13,010 nucleotides of DNA from Halanaerobiaceae bacterium (GTDB taxonomy: Bacteria; Bacillota_F; Halanaerobiia; Halanaerobiales; CSSED10-376). The stretch spans positions 1-13,010 of the forward strand of contig PWOK01000051.1 in assembly GCA_003557445.1 (NCBI GenBank). Reading direction: 5' to 3'. Numbering within the stretch: position 1 is the first letter of the stretch; the number at the start of each line of letters is the position of its first letter. Below, piece after piece: positions 7,369 through 13,010 of this stretch. A program made the translations under genes and the position numbers. The notes under the pieces are model-generated. The model was not told the origin of the DNA, made no database searches, and saw only the letters and a program-made list of their open reading frames with translations.

Positions 7369-7851
7369 ATGGCTGAAGGATTAATAGGAATTCTTTTGGT
7401 AGCAGTTACAATAATTATATTCTTTTATATGATTAACCGTAAAGATTATGATAGTATTAAAGTCAAAAAAATTATAAATAGATATGTACCCTGGCTAATA
7501 GCTTATATATTGGTAAGTACAATTTTAAACCAGCTAAGTATTATACAATATAATGCTTTTCTTCTGGTTTTTTATATCTGGCCAATATTTTTACTTATTA
7601 AAGGTATTAAGAAGGTTTTAACTAAGGATTATTCAAGCAGAGCAAGTGGAATTATTTTAATTTTTGTGGGTTTGTTTTTTTCTGCAATACTATTTACCAA
7701 TATAGTCCATCAGGATATTGAAGAAGAGGCCCCTGAAATTGTTTCAACCATAAGTAATATTATTGGTATTACCTTAAGTACTCTAATGTTATTATTTTTT
7801 CCTTTAATGATACTTGGTTTAATTATTAGTTTTTTATTCAGGAAAAAATAA
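7369..7851 (+). CDS. Small multi-spanning membrane protein, function unknown
   Basis: A 160-residue protein that is mostly hydrophobic, with about five predicted membrane segments (roughly residues 3-22, 40-59, 62-80, 93-112 and 128-155). A cluster of basic residues (NRKDYDSIKVKKIINR) follows the first segment, an acidic loop (HQDIEEEAPE) lies before the last, and the protein ends FRKK. I recognise no family. ATG 7369 has AGGAGGAG 7 bases upstream; an in-frame TTG at 7333 falls just after the preceding terminator and has no ribosome binding site. With no clear promoter between it and the SPFH gene, it may be expressed by read-through. A role alongside the NfeD/SPFH pair is possible but rests on position alone. 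Confidence 0.7.
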   Translation: MAEGLIGILLVAVTIIIFFYMINRKDYDSIKVKKIINRYVPWLIAYILVSTILNQLSIIQYNAFLLVFYIWPIFLLIKGIKKVLTKDYSSRASGIILIFVGLFFSAILFTNIVHQDIEEEAPEIVSTISNIIGITLSTLMLLFFPLMILGLIISFLFRKK

Positions 7852-7861
7852 TTTTTAATGG

Positions 7862-7890
7862 TTGTTTTTTAAAATTTCCTGTGGTATAAT
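7862..7890 (+). promoter_or_regulatory. Promoter of the ClC-fusion gene and its riboswitch
   Basis: TTGTTT (7862-7867) and TATAAT (7885-7890) are 17 bases apart, and TGG precedes the -10 box, giving an extended -10 (TGGTATAAT). The expected start is near 7897, some 15 bases before the riboswitch begins. This is the best-formed promoter in the window. Confidence 0.75.
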
Positions 7891-7910
7891 CTAAAACAAC
7901 AAAATAATAG

Positions 7911-8074
7911 TTAAATTGCTGAATTCTCAACTGTAGAAACGGAGGAACCATTTTTGGGGTGAATCTCATTTATGAGTAGGGATACTTCCTTCCCGAATCC
8001 GACAGCTAACTTCGTAAGCATTAGGGAGCCTTTATTTTTATAACTCATATAGAATAGGCTCTATATGAGTTTTT
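7911..8074 (+). promoter_or_regulatory. c-di-AMP (ydaO/yuaA-type) riboswitch upstream of the ClC-fusion gene
   Basis: The leader matches the ydaO/yuaA aptamer, which binds cyclic di-AMP. A GCTGAA opening at 7918-7923 is followed by a small hairpin, then ACGGAGGAACCA, then GGGGTGAATCTC, then GTAGGGATAC, then CCCGAATCCGACAGCTAAC and CGTAAGCA, which pairs back with the opening TGCT. All main conserved blocks are in the usual order. The expression platform is the intrinsic terminator at 8042-8074. For this class the known action is that c-di-AMP binding favours termination, so high c-di-AMP would turn the ClC gene off. GGAGCCT at 8025-8031 can pair with AGGCTCT at 8056-8062, across the terminator loop and 3' arm, and is a candidate antiterminator. 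Confidence 0.9.
8042..8074 (+). terminator. Riboswitch terminator before the ClC-fusion gene
   Basis: A perfect 11-base stem, AACTCATATAG (8042-8052) with CTATATGAGTT (8061-8071), has loop AATAGGCT and is followed by a T-run. It lies 25 bases before the ClC start. It is almost the same in sequence as the terminator of the second riboswitch at 10606-10637. Confidence 0.88.
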
Positions 8075-8098
8075 AATTTTTTAACCGGAGGTTATATA

Positions 8099-10375
8099 AT
8101 GGAGAAAAAAATTTCTTTTTTTATAAAACATTATACTAAAACAAAGAAATATATATTAGACTTAATTAATTCTTTTAAAGATCCAGATGTACCCAGAATG
8201 GTTATTTTAGCTTCGATAATAGGTGTAATTGGTGGTTTAGGAGCAGTCTTTTTTTATAATTTAATATTATTTTTCAAAAATATATTTTTTGGACCATCAA
8301 CAACTGAAACTTTTATTGATGTAGTTCAATCTCTTCCCTGGTACACCAGAGTTATGATACCTGCTATAGGAGGATTAATAATTGGTCCTTTAATAACATT
8401 TTTTGTTCAGGAAGCAAAAGGACATGGTGTTCCTGAAGTAATGGAAGCTGTAGCTTTAAAAGGTGGAGTTATTCGAGGAAGAGTAGCTCCATTAAAAGCT
8501 GTTATATCAGCTATTTGTATTGGTTCAGGTGGATCAGCAGGAAGAGAAGGACCTATAGTGCAAATTGGTTCATCTTTTGGTTCTTTTGTGGGACAATCTT
8601 TAAAATTAAATCCTCAAAAAATTGAAACCCTACTTGGTGCAGGCGCTGCTGCGGGTATTGGTGCAACATTTAATGCACCTCTGGCAGGTGTAATGTTTAG
8701 TCTTGAAGTTTTACTTAAAGATATTAAAATGGACAGTTTTTCTCCAATTGTAGTGGCATCAGTAGTAGGTACAGGTGTCGCCAATCTCTTTTTTGGAAAT
8801 AGAGGTGCTATTTTTGATATTCCTACTCATGTTATTGTTAGTTTCTGGGAAGTAATACCTTATCTATTATTGGGTGTAGTTGCTGCTGGGGTTGCACTTC
8901 TATTTGAGAATTCTCTTTATTCTTTTGAACATATATTTGAAAAATTTCCATTTCCTGAATTTTTAAAACCTGCTTTAGGAGGTCTTTTATTAGGTATTCT
9001 TGCTCTTTCTGTACCACAGGTTCATGCAACAGGTTATCCTGTAATGGAAAGTGCTTTACATGCTAATTTACCTTTAAGAATGGTAATTATTTTTATGTTC
9101 GCCAAAATTCTTGCTACTAATTTAACCCTGGGAAGTGGAGGATCAGGAGGTATTTTTGCACCTTCACTCTTTATAGGTTCTATGCTGGGAAGTGCTTATG
9201 GAAAAATTGTTCATTCATTATTTCCCGCATTTACAGCTGGAGCCAGTTCATATGCTACAGTGGGTATGGGAGCTGTTTTTGCAGGAGCAACTCATGCACC
9301 ATTAACCTCAATCATTATCTTATTTGAAATGACAAGAGATCCAAAAATAATACTACCTTTAATGTTTTCATGTATTGTTAGTACAGTTGTAACCTCCCGT
9401 ATTCAGAAAAAAAATATTTATACTACCAAATTACTTAATCGTGGAGTAGATATTGATGCTATTGAAAAAGAAACTATTCTACAAAATATAAAAGTAAAAG
9501 ATGTTATGGATACTGATTTTATTAAATTATCGGAAGAAGCAACTATAAAAGAAGCTAAGAATATATTTGAAAAAACTCTTTATACTTATTTACCTGTCAT
9601 CAATGAAAAAACAAAAGAATTAAAAGGCATAGCTGATTTTCATACAATAGCCCGACATTGGGATCTCAAAAATAAAGGTGAAAGTAATATTAAGAATATT
9701 ATATCACCATCACCGGTATATGCACATGAAAATGATAATTTATTAGAAGTATTAAATATGATTAATGAAATCAAAATGCAAATTATTCCTGTTATTGCTG
9801 ATGAAGAATCACATAAACTTATTGGAATGGTTGAAAGAAATGATATAATTGAAGCATATCACCACAAAATATCTGTAAGTCAACCGGACACAGGTATTGA
9901 TTTTTCTCCTAAAACAACAGTTGATACTCAAAAATTGATTAGTTCATCTTTAAATATTATGAAAAAACAGGCTGAAGAGGAATCTATAATTATAGATATG
10001 GATTTAGAGGAAGACCTTCCACCTGTTAGAGCTGATAGTAATAAGATAACCTGGGTATTGACCGATTTACTGGGAAATGCAATTCGTTATACTGATAAAG
10101 GAGGAAAAATTATTATTTCTGCCCATAGTTCAGAAGAATGGGTATATATTTCTGTTGAAGATACCGGTAAAGGAATCCCTGATGAAGAACAAGATAGAAT
10201 ATTTGAAAAATATGTTCAGCTGGATGGTGAAGAAAATTCAGGTAGTGGACTTGGTCTGGCTATCTGTAAAGAAATAATAGAAGCCCATGGAGGAAGAATC
10301 TGGGTAGATAGTGAAATTGGTCAGGGTTCAACATTTACTTTTAGATTGAAAGCTTTAAAAAAAAAACAAAACTAA
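8099..10375 (+). CDS. ClC chloride channel/transporter fused to CBS pair and histidine-kinase-type ATPase domain
   Basis: A 758-residue fusion. Residues about 30-440 are a ClC core: GHGVPE, GSGGSAGREGP with gating Glu E150, FNAPLAGVMFSLEV, GSGGSGGIFAP and Y441 in KNIYTTK, matching E148 and Y445 of the E. coli protein. The inner proton-pathway Glu (E203 in E. coli) is Val 204, as in animal ClC channels, so passive chloride conduction is possible, though exchange is not excluded. Residues about 460-590 are two CBS motifs, which often bind adenine nucleotides. Residues about 605-752 are a HATPase_c domain: N box LLGNAIRYT (N660), G1 DTGKGIP (D688), F box IFEKYVQ and G2 GSGLGLA (715-721). It joins the CBS pair at the strand that normally follows a DHp domain, but no H-box helix is present. 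ATG 8099 follows GGAGG by 7 bases. No response regulator is nearby. The reading frame is intact throughout, so it is a true fusion and not two genes. Confidence 0.93.
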   Translation: MEKKISFFIKHYTKTKKYILDLINSFKDPDVPRMVILASIIGVIGGLGAVFFYNLILFFKNIFFGPSTTETFIDVVQSLPWYTRVMIPAIGGLIIGPLITFFVQEAKGHGVPEVMEAVALKGGVIRGRVAPLKAVISAICIGSGGSAGREGPIVQIGSSFGSFVGQSLKLNPQKIETLLGAGAAAGIGATFNAPLAGVMFSLEVLLKDIKMDSFSPIVVASVVGTGVANLFFGNRGAIFDIPTHVIVSFWEVIPYLLLGVVAAGVALLFENSLYSFEHIFEKFPFPEFLKPALGGLLLGILALSVPQVHATGYPVMESALHANLPLRMVIIFMFAKILATNLTLGSGGSGGIFAPSLFIGSMLGSAYGKIVHSLFPAFTAGASSYATVGMGAVFAGATHAPLTSIIILFEMTRDPKIILPLMFSCIVSTVVTSRIQKKNIYTTKLLNRGVDIDAIEKETILQNIKVKDVMDTDFIKLSEEATIKEAKNIFEKTLYTYLPVINEKTKELKGIADFHTIARHWDLKNKGESNIKNIISPSPVYAHENDNLLEVLNMINEIKMQIIPVIADEESHKLIGMVERNDIIEAYHHKISVSQPDTGIDFSPKTTVDTQKLISSSLNIMKKQAEEESIIIDMDLEEDLPPVRADSNKITWVLTDLLGNAIRYTDKGGKIIISAHSSEEWVYISVEDTGKGIPDEEQDRIFEKYVQLDGEENSGSGLGLAICKEIIEAHGGRIWVDSEIGQGSTFTFRLKALKKKQN

Positions 10376-10381
10376 ATGATT

Positions 10382-10411
10382 AATATATTTTCCCAACATT
10401 GAGAATATATT
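10382..10411 (+). other. Hairpin after the ClC-fusion gene
   Basis: AATATATTTT (10382-10391) pairs with AGAATATATT (10402-10411) around a 10-base loop, with one G-U pair. It is A/T-only apart from one base pair and has no T-run beyond TT, so it would be a weak terminator at best. It overlaps the -35 box of the next promoter. Confidence 0.35.
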
Positions 10412-10438
10412 TGACAGGATAAACTTATATTTGATAAA
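10411..10438 (+). promoter_or_regulatory. Probable promoter of the permease-USP gene
   Basis: A perfect TTGACA (10411-10416) is followed after 16 bases by GATAAA (10433-10438), a fair -10 box. A more consensus-like TATAAA at 10446-10451 is too far from TTGACA for the same promoter. The start would be near 10445-10460, shortly before the riboswitch. The exact -10 is uncertain. Confidence 0.5.
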
Positions 10439-10477
10439 CTGTTAGTATAAAATAAGTTATTATAATTCAATAAAAAG

Positions 10478-10637
10478 TTGATCGCTGAATTTCCATTGTG
10501 AAAACGGAGGAATAATCATGATTGGTGAATCTCAAAAGAGAGGGGCTACTCCCGGTCCTAACCAGTAAACTAACTCCGTAAGCGTTAGGGAGAGCCTAAG
10601 TTTACACTCATATAGAAAAGGCTCTATGTGAGTTTTT
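10478..10637 (+). promoter_or_regulatory. Divergent c-di-AMP (ydaO/yuaA-type) riboswitch upstream of the permease-USP gene
   Basis: A second leader of the same class: CGCTGAA (10483-10489), a TTTC/GAAA hairpin, ACGGAGGAA, GGTGAATCTC, then CTAACTCCGTAAGCG closing on the opening CGCT, and a terminator. Several conserved blocks are intact, so the family call is good. The segment between CCCG and CTAAC differs from the first riboswitch: where that has CCCGAATCCGACAG, this one reads CCCGGTCCTAACCAGTAAA, either a run of substitutions or a 4-5-base insertion after CAG. AGAGCCT (10591-10597) is perfectly complementary to AGGCTCT (10619-10625), the same candidate antiterminator pair as in the first leader. 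A permease gene downstream fits the known targets of this class. Confidence 0.8.
10606..10637 (+). terminator. Riboswitch terminator before the permease-USP gene
   Basis: ACTCATATAG (10606-10615) pairs with CTATGTGAGT (10624-10633) with one G-U pair; the loop is AAAAGGCT and a T-run follows. Stem and loop are nearly the same as at 8042-8074. Confidence 0.85.
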
Positions 10638-10677
10638 ATTTTATTTATATGATAATAAAAAGGGAGTTGTAAATCAA

Positions 10678-13008
10678 TTGGATAATTCAAAAGATCAACA
10701 GATAACTAAAAGTGAACTGGCAAAAGAATTAGGATTAACTGAAGCTTTAACAATTGGTGTAGGAACAATGATAGGAGCAGGTATATTTGTACTACCAAGG
10801 TATGCAATTGAAATGCTTGGTCCTGGTGCAATATTTCCATATATATTAGCAGCATTGATTTGTATTATAACTGCTAACAGTATGGCAGAATTATCGACAG
10901 GAATGCCCAAAAGTGGAGGAACTTATTATTTTGTTTCTCGTACACTTGGTTCTTTTGTAGGAACAATTTCTGGTTTTTCATTATGGTTAAGTCTTACTTT
11001 TGCAGTTGCTTTTTATCTTAGAGGATTTGGTGAATATCTTGCTTTTTTTGGTCAGGAAATTGCTTTTATTCCTCAAATTAATGAAACTATACTTGCTTTA
11101 CTTGCAGGAGTATTTTTTATATATATAAATTATGTGGGGGCTAAGGAAACAGGAAGAACTCAAAATATCATAGTTGGAATACTATTACCAATATTATTGG
11201 GTTTTATTATTTGGGGTTCTTTTAATGTTAACTTCGATAATTGGACACCCTTTATGACTGAAGGATATAAAACTATTTTTCCTGCAACTGCTATAATTTT
11301 TGTTTCATTTTTGGGTTTTGAACAAATTGCTTCAGTTGCTGAAGAAATAAAAAGACCAGGTTATACTATTCCCAGAGCAATTATGGGTTCAGTTGTTATA
11401 GTAACCTTATTTTATGTTCCTGTAATTTTAGTTACTACTGGGATTATACCTTCAGAAATGATTGCAGGTATGGGGGCTCCAATTGTGGAAACAGCAAGAA
11501 CAATTGCAGGGGTTTTTGGTTTTTTTGCTATAATATTAGCTGCACTTCTGGCTACTGCTTCATCTGCAAATGCCAGTATTATGGCATCTTCAAGAATTAA
11601 TTTTGCTATGGGTAGAGATAGTATTTTACCACAATGGTTAAATAAGGTTCATTCTAAATTTTTAACACCCTATCGTCCAATTTTGGCTACTGGAATATTA
11701 ACATTAATACTTGTAGTTGTAGCAGATGTTGAAGATTTATCGAGTTCTGCCAGTGTATTAATGTTGCTTAATTATAGTATTTTAAATTTAACAGTTATCA
11801 TTTTACGTATGGCTCCACCAGAAAATTATAATCCCAGTTATAGATCTTTTGGATATCCATATTTACATATAATTGGATCAATTGCTTCACTGGTTATTAT
11901 ATTTGGAGCAGAAAGATTTGCTCAAGGTTCTGCTTTCGTATTAATGATAATGGGGGTTGTCTGGTTCTTTGTCTGGTCAAAGAAAAAAGCTCATCTTAAA
12001 GCAGCTATAAGTGATATACAATTAAGTACCTTAATCACACAATTAAAAAGTAAAAAAGAAATATCAAGACCTGCTGTTGAATCAACTGAATTCAGTAAAA
12101 ATAATATTCGTATTTTAACACCTATGGCAGACCCCAAACATGAAAGTGCATTATTAAAAATTTCATCTCAAATGCTTAAGAATATTGATCTTGGTGGTGA
12201 AATAACAGCTTTAAATATACTTGAAATACCTGACCAAACCCCTCTTGATTTGATAGAATATGATGATGAAACTATCAATAAGGTTCAGGCAGCACAAAAA
12301 AGCATGATGGAAAATGCTTTAAATTTTGGTAAAAAAGAAAATATTATCATTAATCCCAGAGTATTATATTCCAGAGATAGATTTAAAACAATTATAAATT
12401 TAATTGAACAGGAAAAATTTGATTTTTTGATTATGGGATGGTATGGTTCCTTTAGTATGGCCAATATATATAATAGTTTTGTAAATAGACTGGTACGAAA
12501 TGCTCCCTGTTCTGTTGGTGTTCTTAAAGATAATGGTCTGGAAAATATTGAAAATATACTTGTACCTTATAGGGGAAGTGAACATGCTTATTTAGGCGTT
12601 GAACTGTCTCTAAAAATGGTTTCTTCAGAAAATGGTAAAGTAAATATATTGCGTATTGTAAAAGTGGGAACAGATAAAAAACAGGAAAAAGAACAGGCTT
12701 TAAAGGAACTTAATCCTTTAATAGAAGACAAAGAAAAATTGCCTGAATTTGAAATTGTTGTGATAGAAGCTGATACTGTAGTAAATGGTATTTTAAATCA
12801 ATGTAAAAAAATAAATTATGATTTAATAATTATGGGGGCTTCGAAAGAATGGAATCTTAAAAATCTATTATTTGGTTCTATTCCTGATATTGTTGCTGAA
12901 GAAGCTGATACTTCAGTTCTTATGTTACGTAAATCTAAAAATAAATCTGGTGGTGAAGGATTTAACGAAAAAGCAAAAGATATAGAAAAAAGCCCTTCTA
13001 AATTTTAA
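10678..13008 (+). CDS. APC-superfamily amino-acid-type permease with two C-terminal USP domains
   Basis: A 776-residue protein, complete to TAA at 13006-13008. Residues about 20-438 form a 12-helix APC permease: the first helix carries GVGTMIGAGIFVLP (GAGIF at 33-37, the unwound substrate site). MAELSTGMPKSGGTYYFV and FLGFEQIASVAEEIKRPGYTIPRA are further family blocks. Two universal stress protein domains follow, about 476-612 and 623-755. The USP ATP-binding motif is G-2X-G-9X-G-S/T. Domain 1 has MGWYGS (586-591) but Asn-Ser (599-600) after eight residues where Gly-Ser is expected. Domain 2 has G720, Lys at the second Gly position (723), and FGS at 732-734. The start is TTG 10678, 11 bases after AGGGAG (10661-10666); there is no in-frame ATG before residue 31. 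The substrate is probably an amino acid or related solute. The USP domains are presumably cytoplasmic sensors. The fusion layout is known in archaea and anaerobes. Confidence 0.92.
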   Translation: MDNSKDQQITKSELAKELGLTEALTIGVGTMIGAGIFVLPRYAIEMLGPGAIFPYILAALICIITANSMAELSTGMPKSGGTYYFVSRTLGSFVGTISGFSLWLSLTFAVAFYLRGFGEYLAFFGQEIAFIPQINETILALLAGVFFIYINYVGAKETGRTQNIIVGILLPILLGFIIWGSFNVNFDNWTPFMTEGYKTIFPATAIIFVSFLGFEQIASVAEEIKRPGYTIPRAIMGSVVIVTLFYVPVILVTTGIIPSEMIAGMGAPIVETARTIAGVFGFFAIILAALLATASSANASIMASSRINFAMGRDSILPQWLNKVHSKFLTPYRPILATGILTLILVVVADVEDLSSSASVLMLLNYSILNLTVIILRMAPPENYNPSYRSFGYPYLHIIGSIASLVIIFGAERFAQGSAFVLMIMGVVWFFVWSKKKAHLKAAISDIQLSTLITQLKSKKEISRPAVESTEFSKNNIRILTPMADPKHESALLKISSQMLKNIDLGGEITALNILEIPDQTPLDLIEYDDETINKVQAAQKSMMENALNFGKKENIIINPRVLYSRDRFKTIINLIEQEKFDFLIMGWYGSFSMANIYNSFVNRLVRNAPCSVGVLKDNGLENIENILVPYRGSEHAYLGVELSLKMVSSENGKVNILRIVKVGTDKKQEKEQALKELNPLIEDKEKLPEFEIVVIEADTVVNGILNQCKKINYDLIIMGASKEWNLKNLLFGSIPDIVAEEADTSVLMLRKSKNKSGGEGFNEKAKDIEKSPSKF

Positions 13009-13010
13009 AT

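Noticed and set aside
10077..10277. A 66-codon + strand frame within the ClC-fusion gene
   Set aside because: It lies entirely inside the HATPase_c coding region in another frame. The HATPase motifs are in the main frame, so there is no sign of a frameshift.
10678..13008. Identity with the potassium importer KimA (YdaO), which is also behind a c-di-AMP riboswitch and has a USP-like domain
   Set aside because: The N-terminal helix block (GVGTMIGAGIF) and the tandem USP domains fit an ordinary amino-acid-type APC permease better than the KUP-like KimA, so no symbol is given.
1..13010. CRISPR array, tRNA/rRNA genes, insertion sequence ends or prophage genes
   Set aside because: No regularly spaced repeats, tRNA-like cloverleaf, transposase or terminal inverted repeat pair was seen. 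The only dispersed repeat is the shared riboswitch terminator.

Overview
The window is about 13 kb of AT-rich DNA. All identified genes are on the + strand, have strong AGGAGG/GGGAGG ribosome binding sites, and often start with TTG or GTG. Together with the families present and two c-di-AMP (ydaO/yuaA-type) riboswitches, this points to an anaerobic low-GC Firmicute. A halophilic or halotolerant member of Halanaerobiales is my best guess, but that placement is inference from style and gene content, not from a marker gene.

Layout. Positions 1-895 hold the tail of an S41-family peptidase and a nitroreductase-family flavoprotein, 23 bases apart. Positions 935-1749 are a self-contained, very AT-rich toxin-antitoxin operon (ribbon-helix-helix antitoxin, PIN-domain toxin) with its own promoter and terminator. 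Positions 1861-4379 encode a two-gene ABC exporter (ATPase plus a large duplicated permease, translationally coupled). Positions 4475-5685 hold a secreted protein of unknown function with its own promoter and a very strong terminator. Positions 5748-7335 hold an NfeD/SPFH (stomatin-like) pair, followed at 7369-7851 by a small multi-spanning membrane protein that I do not recognise.

The notable part is 7862-13008. Two large transport genes each lie behind a c-di-AMP-type riboswitch that ends in almost the same intrinsic terminator. The first encodes a ClC chloride channel/transporter fused to a CBS pair and then to a histidine-kinase-type ATPase domain (HATPase_c). The ATPase domain has its N, G1, F and G2 boxes, but no recognisable phospho-acceptor histidine (DHp) helix precedes it. 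The second encodes an APC-superfamily amino-acid-type permease with two C-terminal universal stress protein (USP) domains. Both transporters therefore carry soluble nucleotide-binding-type modules and both appear to be controlled by the osmotic second messenger c-di-AMP. My interpretation is a c-di-AMP-controlled ion/osmolyte transport locus in which chloride (or another anion) and an amino-acid or similar solute are adjusted together. This would suit an organism facing high or changing salinity. The domain fusion and the riboswitch calls are read from the sequence; the shared physiological role is inference.

The second riboswitch is unusual. Its conserved 3' core is altered relative to the first, and it contains a 16-codon open reading frame with a well-placed Shine-Dalgarno sequence. 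No tRNA, rRNA, CRISPR array, insertion sequence or prophage gene was seen. No gene-free stretch is unexplained: the longest, 10376-10677, holds a promoter, a riboswitch and a terminator.
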